Positions 22,755 through 30,893 of a stretch of DNA of 36,801 bases are shown here, one piece after another. Position numbers and translations under genes: made by a program. The DNA is taken from positions 55,081-91,881 of the forward strand of contig JAAVHN010000026.1 of assembly GCA_014799685.1 (NCBI GenBank), in the 5' to 3' direction. The DNA comes from Subdoligranulum sp. (GTDB lineage: Bacteria > Bacillota > Clostridia > Oscillospirales > Ruminococcaceae). Numbering within the stretch: position 1 is the stretch's first letter; each line of letters begins with the position of its first letter. The notes under the pieces are model-generated. The model saw only the letters and a program-made list of their open reading frames with translations. It did not search any database and was not told where the DNA came from.

Positions 22755-24149
22755 ATGCCCGCAAATGATCATAACAGCACCGGGGCTTTGAGCCTGTCGC
22801 TCGAATCACTTGGCATCAATCTGCCGTACAGCACGATCGCGGAACAGGCGGTGCTCGGCGCGCCGCTTTTGGACGCGGAGATCGTGGCAAAGCTTGTGGA
22901 ATGCTTGCGCCCGGAGATGTTCTATGTGCGCCAGAACGGCGAGATCTTCGCCGAAATCATGCGCCTTTTCACCAGCGGCACGCCGGTGGATTTTATTACG
23001 CTGCTTTCGGCGGTGCAGGCCGCCGATATCTTCGAGACGGAGGACGCGGCCAAGGTATACCTGACGCAGCTCGCCGAGACCGTCCCCTCACTGACGCATG
23101 CGGAAAATTACGTCAAGATCATCGTAGAAAAGTACCGCGTGCGCCAGCTGATGAACGCGGCCAAAAATATCTTGGAGCAGACCGGGGAAGAGACCGACGC
23201 CGATCTTCTTTTGGAAAGCGCCGAACAGAAGATCTACGAGATTCGTTCCGGGCGCGATACCTCGGCGCTGACGCCGATCAACAGCGTCATTATGGATACG
23301 TATGCCCATTTACAGGAGATCTCCGGCCCCAACCGGGAAAAATATCTGGGTATCCCCACGGGCTTTACCTATCTGGACACCCTGCTCACCGGCCTGGGCC
23401 GTTCGGATCTGTTGATTTTGGCCGCGCGCCCCGGCATGGGCAAGACCTCGTTCGCGCTGAACATTGCAACCAATGTGGCGAAGCGGCAGGATGTTCCGGT
23501 GGCATTCTTCAGTCTGGAGATGACGAAGGATCAGCTCGTCAGCCGCATCCTCTCGAGCGAAGCGGCCATCGACAGCAGCGCGTTCCGCACGGGCGAGCTC
23601 TCCACGGCGGATTGGGAGGATCTGGCGCACGCTTCGGAGGTGATGGCGCGTACGCATATCTTTTTGGATGATACCTCCGTTATCACCATCCCGGAGATGA
23701 AGGCGAAGATCCGGCGCATCAATCAGGATCCGGCGCGCCCGAACATCGGCCTTGTTGTGATCGATTATCTGCAGCTGATGAGCAGCGGCAAGCGCACAGA
23801 GAATCGTGTGCAGGAATTGAGCGACATCACGCGCAACCTGAAGATCATGGCGAAAGAGCTGAATGTGCCGGTAATCGCGTTGAGCCAGCTTTCCCGAAGC
23901 GCCGAAAAAAACCGCACCGATCACCGCCCGATGCTCAGCGATCTGCGCGATTCCGGCTCGATTGAGCAGGACGCGGATGTGGTGCTGTTTTTGTACCGCG
24001 AGGCCTACTACGATAACGGCGAAGAGGCGGATATGACGGGCGCCGAGTGCATTGTGGCGAAGAACCGCCACGGCGGCACGGGTACCGTGAATCTGGCGTG
24101 GGACGGCGTGCACACGCGCTTTACCAATGTGGACTACGCGCATGAATGA
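22755..24149 (+). CDS. dnaB: Replicative DNA helicase DnaB/DnaC
   Basis: 464 residues. This hexameric 5'-3' helicase works at the replication fork. The N-terminal primase-interacting domain (~20-130) begins PYSTIAEQAVLGA. The RecA-like C-terminal domain has Walker A ARPGMGKTSF (~224-233), FFSLEMTKDQL, and Walker B VVIDYLQLM; DLRDSGSIEQDAD and the arginine finger region GTGTVNLAW close the domain. No intein is present. GAGGGGAGG precedes the ATG. The last codons overlap the start of tilS by 8 bases. Confidence 0.96.
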   Translation: MPANDHNSTGALSLSLESLGINLPYSTIAEQAVLGAPLLDAEIVAKLVECLRPEMFYVRQNGEIFAEIMRLFTSGTPVDFITLLSAVQAADIFETEDAAKVYLTQLAETVPSLTHAENYVKIIVEKYRVRQLMNAAKNILEQTGEETDADLLLESAEQKIYEIRSGRDTSALTPINSVIMDTYAHLQEISGPNREKYLGIPTGFTYLDTLLTGLGRSDLLILAARPGMGKTSFALNIATNVAKRQDVPVAFFSLEMTKDQLVSRILSSEAAIDSSAFRTGELSTADWEDLAHASEVMARTHIFLDDTSVITIPEMKAKIRRINQDPARPNIGLVVIDYLQLMSSGKRTENRVQELSDITRNLKIMAKELNVPVIALSQLSRSAEKNRTDHRPMLSDLRDSGSIEQDADVVLFLYREAYYDNGEEADMTGAECIVAKNRHGGTGTVNLAWDGVHTRFTNVDYAHE

Positions 24150-25527
24150 GTTCGAGGCACGCACGGCGGAATATGTCCGGCAGCATCATATGCTGCAAAA
24201 AGGGGATACTGTCATTGTGGCGCTCTCCGGCGGGGCGGATTCGACGGCATTGTTCCGCTGTTTGCTTTCCCTTGGGGAAACGCTCTGCATCACGCTGCGC
24301 GCGGCGCATGTGAACCATGGGCTGCGCGGCGCCGATGCCGATGCCGACGCCAATTTTGTGCGCGGCCAATGCGCTGCCTGCGGCGTGGTGCTGGACGAAA
24401 CAAAGCTTACCCCGCCGGAGCATGCGGGCGAGGCGTGGGGGCGCGAACAGCGCTATCTTTTTTTTGCACAGCTTGCACGCCGGTACGGCGCAAAGGTGGC
24501 AACGGCCCACACGGCAAACGACAATGCCGAGACGGTACTCTTTCGTTTGGCGCGCGGTTCCTCAGTGCGCGGCGCGGCCGGCATCCCGCCGGTGCGGGAG
24601 CGTTACATCCGCCCGCTGCTCTGGGCACAGCGCGCGCAGATCGAGGCATATCTGGCACATTGCGGCGCGGCCTATGTGACGGACGCGACAAACGAGACCG
24701 ATCTTTACGCGCGCAACCGCATCCGGCACGGTGTGCTGCCTGCCTTGGAAAGCGCGCATCCGGGCGCTGTGCAGAATCTTGCACGCTTTGCCGGCGAAAT
24801 GGCCCGGCTGTCAGAATATCTGGACGCACAGGCGGATGCTCTGCTGGCGCAGGCGCTGCTGCCGCGTGCAGCGTATCTGCCGCCGGGGCTTTTTCCGGCC
24901 TACGATGCGGCCATGCTGGCAGCTTCGCCTCCGCCGGTGCGCCGCACGGCGCTGGCAAATTTGATCGCGCGCGTCTCACCCGAAAAGACAGAGCTTGCGG
25001 CAGAGGCCGAGCGGGTACTGTGCCGCGGCTCTGGCACGGTGCAGCTCTGCGAAACGCATGTGTTCCGCGTGGCGCAGGGCAGGGCATCCATAGAAGCGCC
25101 GCCGGATGCCGTGCCGTGGACGCAGACGGAATGGTGCAGCCCGTTTTTGCCGGGCGTATACGATGCGCCGGGCGGCATGCAGCTTGTGGTACAGCTGCTG
25201 AATTGTGAAAAAACCGTGAATTCTGAAAAAGATGCGGGAAATCACTTAAAATTGTGCGCAGATTATGATAGAATAAAGCAAAATGTGTGTTTTCGCACCC
25301 GGCGATCGGGAGATCGATTCCGTCCGGCTGGCCGAGGTGTGACAAAGCCGCTGAAAAAATGGCTCTCGGAACAAAAGCTGCCCCCCGCCGCGCGCGGAAT
25401 GCTCCCGGTGCTTGCCGCCGGAAGCGAGATCCTTTGGGCGCCGGGCTTTGGTTTTGCCGAGGGGCTTATGGCCGATGAACAGACGAAAACAGCCGTAATG
25501 ATCAAACTGCAACAGATGGAGGAATAA
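24142..25527 (+). CDS. tilS: tRNA(Ile)-lysidine synthetase
   Basis: 461 residues from the ATG at 24142. It attaches lysine to C34 of tRNA-Ile2 (CAU) so that it reads AUA. The PP-loop is [10 protein letters not shown] (~27-36), then [18 protein letters not shown], the [20 protein letters not shown] motif, and [11 protein letters not shown], which are TilS signatures; the C-terminal TilS domain includes [20 protein letters not shown]. The overlap with dnaB and a one-base gap to hpt show tight coupling. tilS-hpt-ftsH is a conserved Firmicute cluster. Confidence 0.95.
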   Translation: MNEFEARTAEYVRQHHMLQKGDTVIVALSGGADSTALFRCLLSLGETLCITLRAAHVNHGLRGADADADANFVRGQCAACGVVLDETKLTPPEHAGEAWGREQRYLFFAQLARRYGAKVATAHTANDNAETVLFRLARGSSVRGAAGIPPVRERYIRPLLWAQRAQIEAYLAHCGAAYVTDATNETDLYARNRIRHGVLPALESAHPGAVQNLARFAGEMARLSEYLDAQADALLAQALLPRAAYLPPGLFPAYDAAMLAASPPPVRRTALANLIARVSPEKTELAAEAERVLCRGSGTVQLCETHVFRVAQGRASIEAPPDAVPWTQTEWCSPFLPGVYDAPGGMQLVVQLLNCEKTVNSEKDAGNHLKLCADYDRIKQNVCFRTRRSGDRFRPAGRGVTKPLKKWLSEQKLPPAARGMLPVLAAGSEILWAPGFGFAEGLMADEQTKTAVMIKLQQMEE

Positions 25528-25528
25528 G

Positions 25529-26080
25529 ATGAAAGAGAACATGCGGGAAGATATGCTGCGCGTTTTGCTCAGTGAGGAAGAGATCCGTGCAAAGGTAAAG
25601 GAACTGGGCGAGGTGATCACGCGCGATTACCGCGGGAAAAACCTGCTGCTTGTGACAGTGCTGAAGGGCGCGGTCGTCTTTTTGGCCGATCTGATGCGCT
25701 GGATCGACACCCCGGCGGAGATTGATTTTATGATCGTCTCCAGCTACGGTTCCGGCACGAAAACAAGCGGTGTGGTGAAAATCATAAAGGATCTGGATAT
25801 TCCGCTTGCGGATAAGGATATCCTGATCGTGGAGGACATTCTGGATTCCGGCATGACGCTCAGCTATATCAAGGAGCTGCTGCAAAGCCGCTCGCCGCAG
25901 TCGATCCGCATTGTGACGCTTCTGGACAAGCCCGAGCGCCGCAAGGTAGATCTGCATGCCGATTATTCCGGCTTTACGGTGCCGGACGAATTCGTCGTCG
26001 GCTATGGGCTGGATTACGATGAAAAATACCGCAATCTGCCGTACATCGGCATTTTGAAGCCCGAGGTCTATTCGGGATAA
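25529..26080 (+). CDS. hpt: Hypoxanthine-guanine phosphoribosyltransferase
   Basis: 183 residues. It salvages hypoxanthine and guanine to IMP and GMP with PRPP. The PRPP loop is [14 protein letters not shown] (~99-112), the substrate-handling segment [19 protein letters not shown] is present, and the flexible-loop region reads [16 protein letters not shown] at the end of tilS is the ribosome binding site; in-frame ATG codons 4 and 8 residues later are alternatives. In B. subtilis Hpt and TilS form a complex that influences ftsH expression (family knowledge), which the gene order would allow. Confidence 0.95.
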   Translation: MKENMREDMLRVLLSEEEIRAKVKELGEVITRDYRGKNLLLVTVLKGAVVFLADLMRWIDTPAEIDFMIVSSYGSGTKTSGVVKIIKDLDIPLADKDILIVEDILDSGMTLSYIKELLQSRSPQSIRIVTLLDKPERRKVDLHADYSGFTVPDEFVVGYGLDYDEKYRNLPYIGILKPEVYSG

Positions 26081-26107
26081 AGGCGGCTGTCCGAACAACA
26101 GCAAAGT

Positions 26108-26159
26108 GCATCGCGGCGATGCTGTATCAGGAAAGACGGTGTGCCGAAAGAGCCGTCTT
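26108..26159 (+). repeat. Two hairpins next to the ftsH ribosome binding site
   Basis: GCATCG-CGG-CGATGC (26108-26122) and AAGACGG (26133-26139) with CCGTCTT (26153-26159). The second stem ends one base before AGGAG (26161-26165), so it could affect ftsH translation. Confidence 0.55.
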
Positions 26160-26174
26160 CAGGAGTGAAAGACG

Positions 26175-28409
26175 TTGAATAGAAACCGAAAAAGCATAAG
26201 CGGTCTGATGATCCTTCTTCTGCTGGGCCTGCTCATCATGGCGTTCTTTACGTTGAATACAGGCAATGAGACGCAGGAGAGACGATACTATGAAGTGATC
26301 GAATATCTGGAACAGGGCGATGTGGCCGAGCTTGTCTGGAACCGCAGAAACGATACGGTGCAGCTTACTTTGACGGAGGAAGCGACGCAGGAATTGCGGG
26401 AAAAACTGGCTGCAGAAGCGAACGCGGGCCAGCAAACGCAGATGGGGATCTTCGGCGGCGCATGGGGACGGGGCAGTGCATCCGGCAGTGCCTCTCTGGA
26501 TGCAGGCACGGAAAATCAGGTGGTGCTTACCTATGAGATCGCTTATGCGGGCGAGATTGTGGACAGCGAGAACCTGCGCCGTTACCGCGAGATCTATGCG
26601 GAGAAGCACGACGGTGCGCTGCTGAAGATCGATATCCTGCCGGCGCCGGAAACCTCGGTGTTTATGTCGATGCTCCCCGTTTTGCTGCTCACGCTTGTGA
26701 TGATGGGCGGATTCTACTATTTTATGTATAAGCAGTCCGGCGGGGGCGGCACGATGGGCGTCGGCCGTGCCAGAGTGAAAGATCAGGCGGATCAGGGCCG
26801 CAAGGCCACGTTCAAGGATGTGGCCGGCGCGGACGAGGAAAAAGAGGAATTGGAGGAGATCGTCGAATTCCTCAAAAACCAGACGAAATTCAATACGCTG
26901 GGCGCGCGCATTCCGCACGGCGTGCTGCTTGTGGGCCCTCCGGGCACGGGCAAAACGCTGCTCGCACGTGCCTGTGCGGGCGAGGCCGGCGTGCCGTTCT
27001 ACTCCATCTCGGGCTCCGATTTCGTGGAGATGTATGTCGGCGTGGGCGCCTCCCGTGTGCGCGACCTGTTCGATAAAGCCAAGAAGACCGCGCCCTGCAT
27101 TGTGTTCATCGACGAGATTGACGCGGTGGGCCGTCAGCGCGGCGCGGGGCTTGGCGGCGGCCACGACGAGCGCGAGCAGACGCTGAACCAGCTGCTCGTG
27201 GAGATGGACGGCTTTGATACAAACGGCGGCGTCATCGTGATCGCGGCCACGAACCGCGTGGACATCCTGGATAAGGCGCTGCTGCGGCCGGGCCGTTTCG
27301 ACCGCCAGGTGTACGTGAATCTGCCGGACGTCAAGGGCCGCGAGGAGATCTTGCAGGTGCACACCCGCAACAAGCCCCTTGCCCCGGATGTGAACATTCA
27401 TACGATCGCGAAATCGACGGTCGGCTTTACCGGCGCCGATCTGGAAAACCTTGTAAACGAGGCGGCGCTTCTGGCGGCCAAGCGCGGGCGCAAGGCCATT
27501 ACCGAGAGGGACATCGAGGAAGCGAGCACCAAGGTGCAGATGGGGCCGGAGAAAAAGAGCCGCGTGGTGACGGAGCACGACAAAAACATGACGGCATATC
27601 ACGAGGCCGGGCATGCCGTTGCCGTGTATCACTGCAAAACGGCGCCGCCGGTGCACGAGGTATCCATCATTCCGCGCGGCGGCGGTGCGGGTGGCTATAC
27701 AATGTATCTGCCCGAGCACGACGAGCTGTACAATTATAAAAACCAGATGTGGGAACGCATCGTGGTGTGCTTGGGCGGGCGCGTGGCGGAGGCCCTTGTG
27801 GAGGACGATATCTCCACCGGCGCTTCCAGCGACCTGCGCACGGCCACATCCATCGCGCGCAGCATGGTGACGCAGTACGGCTTTTCCGAGCGCCTGGGCA
27901 CGGTGGTTTACGGCAACGATCAGGGCGAGACGTTCCTCGGCCGCGATATCAGCGCCGGGCGCGGCTATTCGGAGGCCGTGGCGGCGCAGATCGATGCCGA
28001 GGTGCGTGAGCTGATTGACGAGGCATACGAGGCGGCGCGCGTGATCCTGACAGAGCATATGGACCAGCTGCACATTGTGGCAAAGGCTCTGGTGGAGCGG
28101 GAGAAAATCTCCGGCGAGGAATTCAAAACCCTGATGGAGGGCGGCGTCCTGCCGCCGCTGGATGGGGAGACGGCCCACAATATCAGCGCAGAAAAGGCAG
28201 AAGATGACCGCGTTTCCGGTTTGGGCGAAAAGACGGCAGCGCCGGACGGCTGGTCTTTGAGCAGCATCTTTGATACGCAGAAGAAAGCGCCGCAGCAGCC
28301 GGAGACTTCTTCGGACAAAGCGCCGGGTGAAGCACCTGAAGAAATGTCCAGCGGAGCGTCCGGTGAAGGGCCTGATGGAGGATCAGAAGAAGCCCCGAAA
28401 GGGGAGTAA
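26175..28409 (+). CDS. ftsH: ATP-dependent zinc metalloprotease FtsH
   Basis: 744 residues from a TTG at 26175 (AGGAG 9 bases upstream). It degrades membrane and cytosolic regulatory proteins as a membrane-bound hexamer. A first helix at ~11-28, an extracytoplasmic segment and a second helix at ~168-192 precede the AAA+ module: Walker A GPPGTGKT (~253-260), Walker [17 protein letters not shown], second region of homology [20 protein letters not shown]. The protease site is HEAGH (~476-480) with a later Asp in [12 protein letters not shown]. After residue ~655 comes an acidic Ser/Pro/Glu-rich tail of about 90 residues, longer than in B. subtilis. It is the last gene of dnaB-tilS-hpt-ftsH. Confidence 0.96.
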   Translation: MNRNRKSISGLMILLLLGLLIMAFFTLNTGNETQERRYYEVIEYLEQGDVAELVWNRRNDTVQLTLTEEATQELREKLAAEANAGQQTQMGIFGGAWGRGSASGSASLDAGTENQVVLTYEIAYAGEIVDSENLRRYREIYAEKHDGALLKIDILPAPETSVFMSMLPVLLLTLVMMGGFYYFMYKQSGGGGTMGVGRARVKDQADQGRKATFKDVAGADEEKEELEEIVEFLKNQTKFNTLGARIPHGVLLVGPPGTGKTLLARACAGEAGVPFYSISGSDFVEMYVGVGASRVRDLFDKAKKTAPCIVFIDEIDAVGRQRGAGLGGGHDEREQTLNQLLVEMDGFDTNGGVIVIAATNRVDILDKALLRPGRFDRQVYVNLPDVKGREEILQVHTRNKPLAPDVNIHTIAKSTVGFTGADLENLVNEAALLAAKRGRKAITERDIEEASTKVQMGPEKKSRVVTEHDKNMTAYHEAGHAVAVYHCKTAPPVHEVSIIPRGGGAGGYTMYLPEHDELYNYKNQMWERIVVCLGGRVAEALVEDDISTGASSDLRTATSIARSMVTQYGFSERLGTVVYGNDQGETFLGRDISAGRGYSEAVAAQIDAEVRELIDEAYEAARVILTEHMDQLHIVAKALVEREKISGEEFKTLMEGGVLPPLDGETAHNISAEKAEDDRVSGLGEKTAAPDGWSLSSIFDTQKKAPQQPETSSDKAPGEAPEEMSSGASGEGPDGGSEEAPKGE

Positions 28410-28496
28410 AGTGCCAAAGGCGGGCCGCGCGGTGCCGCGGCGCATGGTTCCGGGGCCGCGTTTTCCATGATGGGGCAAAATCTGTAAAGCAAGGCA

Positions 28497-28536
28497 GGGG
28501 CTGTTGCACAAGGAAAAAACCTTGAGCGACAGCCCC
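28497..28536 (+). terminator. Hairpin after ftsH, probable terminator
   Basis: GGGGCTGT (28497-28504) pairs with ACAGCCCC (28529-28536), with an inner CAAGG/CCTTG stem around an A-rich loop. No T-run follows on the plus strand, so efficiency is uncertain. The rest of 28410-28750 shows nothing else. Confidence 0.5.
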
Positions 28537-28750
28537 AAAGCTGTTTATAAGTGCAGAGCGATGCTGTACTGAAGGTTTCGCCCTGTTTTTCGTACGGCGC
28601 AGTTTTTTGCACGGCTTTTTTGTGCAGAAAAAAATCAAAACAGTGGGGGAAAAATGCATCGGCGGATAAAAGGCATAGGATCCTTTTCCTTCATTTGTAT
28701 GCGCGAAAAAACATTTTTCAAGAAACTTCCTGAAACTTTTCATTTAGAGG

Positions 28751-28779
28751 TTGCATAAAACCGAGTTTTCAGTTATAAT
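28751..28779 (+). promoter_or_regulatory. Promoter of oadG-oadB
   Basis: TTGCAT (28751-28756), 17-base spacer, TATAAT (28774-28779), about 38 bases before the start codon. Confidence 0.8.
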
Positions 28780-28816
28780 TGTAAAAGATATCGTAAAAAA
28801 ACGGGGAGGTTGTTTC

Positions 28817-29245
28817 ATGGGCATTTCCAAGTTCCTTACAGTTGCGGCTGCCACTGTTTCCGGAAACCCGGAGCCGTCTGTCGGCGTGGTTGTGGCGACC
28901 GGTTTGATTCTGGTATTTGGCGTGCTGGTTTTACTCTATTTGTTGATTACACTCGAGGGCATCATCTTTTCTGCAATCGATCGAAAGAAGAAGGGAACGC
29001 CCGCGCAAAAAAGTGCGCCTGCGCCGAAGAAAGAGCCTGCCCCTGCACCTGTGGCGAAGAGTGCGGCCAAAGCGCCTGCAGTGCAGGAGGGGATCCCCGG
29101 TGAAGTGATTGCGGCCATCTCCGCTGCGCTCGCCTGTATGGAGGGCGGCGCAGGCTTTACGCTGCGCAGCGTAAAGCGTGTGAAGGCGTCCGGCCGTTCC
29201 GCCTGGGGCCAGGCAGGCATCAATTCTTACACAGAGCCATTTTAA
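28817..29245 (+). CDS. Sodium-pump decarboxylase delta/gamma-type subunit (OadG family)
   Basis: 142 residues from the ATG at 28817 (GGGGAGG upstream). One transmembrane helix (~19-45, ATGLILVFGVLVLLYLLITL) is followed by a Lys then Ala/Pro-rich linker (~58-95). The C-terminal domain ends in RSAWGQAGINSYTEPF, close to the 'W-x-x-x-G-R-x-x-x-x-x-PF' ending of OadG and of the delta subunits of methylmalonyl-CoA and glutaconyl-CoA decarboxylases. It anchors and assembles the complex. The oadB-type gene follows after 18 bases. Which acid is decarboxylated cannot be told without the alpha subunit. Confidence 0.85.
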   Translation: MGISKFLTVAAATVSGNPEPSVGVVVATGLILVFGVLVLLYLLITLEGIIFSAIDRKKKGTPAQKSAPAPKKEPAPAPVAKSAAKAPAVQEGIPGEVIAAISAALACMEGGAGFTLRSVKRVKASGRSAWGQAGINSYTEPF

Positions 29246-29263
29246 AGGGAGGGATCGAGTACT

Positions 29264-30463
29264 ATGCAGGGCTTTTTAAATGCTGTTACCGGCATCGCCA
29301 ATGAATCCGGCTTTGCGGGTTTGATCCAGAACCCGGGCTATCTTGTCATGATCGGCGTGGCCTGTGTTTTGATGTATCTTGCCATCGCCAAGCAATTCGA
29401 GCCGCTGTTGCTGCTTCCGATCGCATTCGGCATGCTGCTTGCCAACCTGCCATTCGGCGAGATCATCCATATGGAATTATTCATTCCGCCCGAGGGTGCC
29501 GATCCTTCGCTCTATCCGATGTTCAGCGAAATTTTGCACAATGGCGGTCTTGCCGATATGCTGTATCTGGGCGTGAAGTTAGGCATCTATCCGCCGCTGA
29601 TCTTCCTCGGCATCGGCACGATGACGGATTTCGGTCCCCTGATCTCGAACCCCAAGAGTCTGCTCTTGGGTGCGGCAGCGCAGCTTGGTATCTTTACCAC
29701 GTATCTTGGCGCGAAACTGATTTTTGGATTTACCGGCCCGCAGGCAGCTGCGATCGGTATCATCGGCGGTGCGGACGGCCCGACGGCCATCTTTGTGGCC
29801 AGCAAGCTTGCGCCGGAACTGCTCGGACCCATTGCGGTAGCAGCTTATTGTTACATGGCGCTGGTGCCGATCATCCAGCCGCCCATCATGCGTTGGCTCA
29901 CTACCAAAAAAGAGCGCATGATCGTAATGGAGCAGCTGCGCACGGTATCCAAGCTGGAAAAAATCATGTTCCCGGTCATTTGCACGATCGTTGTCTGTTT
30001 GATTTTGCCGACAGCCGTTCCTCTGGTGGGCATGCTGATGCTCGGCAACCTGATGAAGGAATCCGGTGTGGTGGAACGCATCAATAAGACAGCCGGCAAC
30101 GAGCTGATGAATATCATCACAATTTTCCTCGGCGTTTCCGTTGGCTGCACAACGAATGCGGCGACATTCCTGAATTTGAATACGATTTTTATTATTATTC
30201 TTGGTGTTGTTGCATTCTGTTTTGGTACAGCGGGCGGCGTTCTGCTGGGCAAATTGATGTGCTGGGCCACGCACGGCAAGGTAAACCCGCTGATTGGTTC
30301 CGCCGGTGTTTCCGCCGTTCCGATGGCGGCGCGTGTTTCCCAGAAGGTGGGCCAGCAGGAAAATCCGCAGAACTTCCTGCTGATGCACGCCATGGGTCCG
30401 AATGTTGCGGGCGTGATCGGCAGCGCCGTTGCCGCCGGTATTTTGATCAATATGTTCAAGTAA
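29264..30463 (+). CDS. Sodium-translocating decarboxylase beta subunit (OadB/MmdB/GcdB family)
   Basis: 399 residues with about nine to eleven membrane helices. The beta subunit decarboxylates carboxybiotin and pumps sodium out of the cell. The conserved core [20 protein letters not shown] carries the sodium-site Asp, and the late motif [15 protein letters not shown] is typical of the family. The length fits the methylmalonyl/glutaconyl-CoA type. GGAGGG precedes the ATG. A delta-type subunit is just upstream, but no biotin carrier or carboxyltransferase alpha gene is beside it, so these must be encoded elsewhere. A terminator follows at 30493. Confidence 0.93.
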   Translation: MQGFLNAVTGIANESGFAGLIQNPGYLVMIGVACVLMYLAIAKQFEPLLLLPIAFGMLLANLPFGEIIHMELFIPPEGADPSLYPMFSEILHNGGLADMLYLGVKLGIYPPLIFLGIGTMTDFGPLISNPKSLLLGAAAQLGIFTTYLGAKLIFGFTGPQAAAIGIIGGADGPTAIFVASKLAPELLGPIAVAAYCYMALVPIIQPPIMRWLTTKKERMIVMEQLRTVSKLEKIMFPVICTIVVCLILPTAVPLVGMLMLGNLMKESGVVERINKTAGNELMNIITIFLGVSVGCTTNAATFLNLNTIFIIILGVVAFCFGTAGGVLLGKLMCWATHGKVNPLIGSAGVSAVPMAARVSQKVGQQENPQNFLLMHAMGPNVAGVIGSAVAAGILINMFK

Positions 30464-30492
30464 CTCTATCCCGATAACCTTTGCAGTGATAG

Positions 30493-30530
30493 GCCGCCCT
30501 GGAATAAAAAATTTCCGGGGCGGCTTTTTC
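30493..30530 (+). terminator. Terminator of oadG-oadB
   Basis: GCCGCCC-T-GGAA (30493-30504) pairs with TTCC-G-GGGCGGC (30513-30524), followed by TTTTTC. It is 30 bases after the stop codon. Confidence 0.85.
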
Positions 30531-30532
30531 TG

Positions 30533-30697
30533 CACGCCTGTCTCATAAATGTAATTTTGCACAAAAATGATGCCCCACAGAATCAAATTCCACTCAGGAA
30601 AAGGCAATTTTCTCACTACAATCTGCCTTTTTAGCGTGCAGACAGTAGATTCTTTTGAATTGGTTTGTGCAAGTTGTCGGTTTATGAGACAGGCGTG
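30533..30697. mobile_element. MITE-like 165-bp inverted-repeat element flanked by 12-bp direct repeats
   Basis: CACGCCTGTCTCATAAA (30533-30549) is the exact reverse complement of 30681-30697. Inside are further nested pairs: TTGCACAAA/TTTGTGCAA (30557-30565, 30664-30672), AGAATC/GATTCT (30579-30584, 30648-30653), AAAAGGCA/TGCCTTTT (30599-30606, 30624-30631). GGCTTTTTCTGC occurs at 30522-30533 and again at 30697-30708, as expected for a duplicated target inside the T-tract of the upstream terminator. No protein is encoded. A non-autonomous transposon is the simplest reading; a large regulatory foldback is the alternative. Confidence 0.65.
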
Positions 30698-30893
30698 GCT
30701 TTTTCTGCGGAATTCCTTTTCTTTTTTTATGAAATGTAGTATACTGGATAAATATATAGGGCCTTCTGTTTTTCATCAGGGATGAGATTGTTTTTTTCGG
30801 TAACCTTTGATGAATTGGGAAAGCCGATCGGGCGGTTTTTTGCTGTGATTTGAAACAAATCTGGGAAATAAAACGTATAAAAGGCGGAAGAGA

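Noticed and set aside
26127-28178. A 683-codon minus-strand frame opposite ftsH
   Set aside because: Same reason: a shadow frame of ftsH caused by high GC at third positions; no binding site or motif.
28497-28536. The GGGGCTGT/ACAGCCCC hairpin as an insertion-sequence end
   Set aside because: Similar ends occur on some insertion sequences, but there is no transposase, no partner end and no target duplication here; a post-ftsH stem-loop is simpler.
30784-30845. Possible terminator or riboswitch-like element in front of pcrA (CCGATCGG followed by T6)
   Set aside because: The stem is too short and no consistent pairing or known riboswitch core could be traced.
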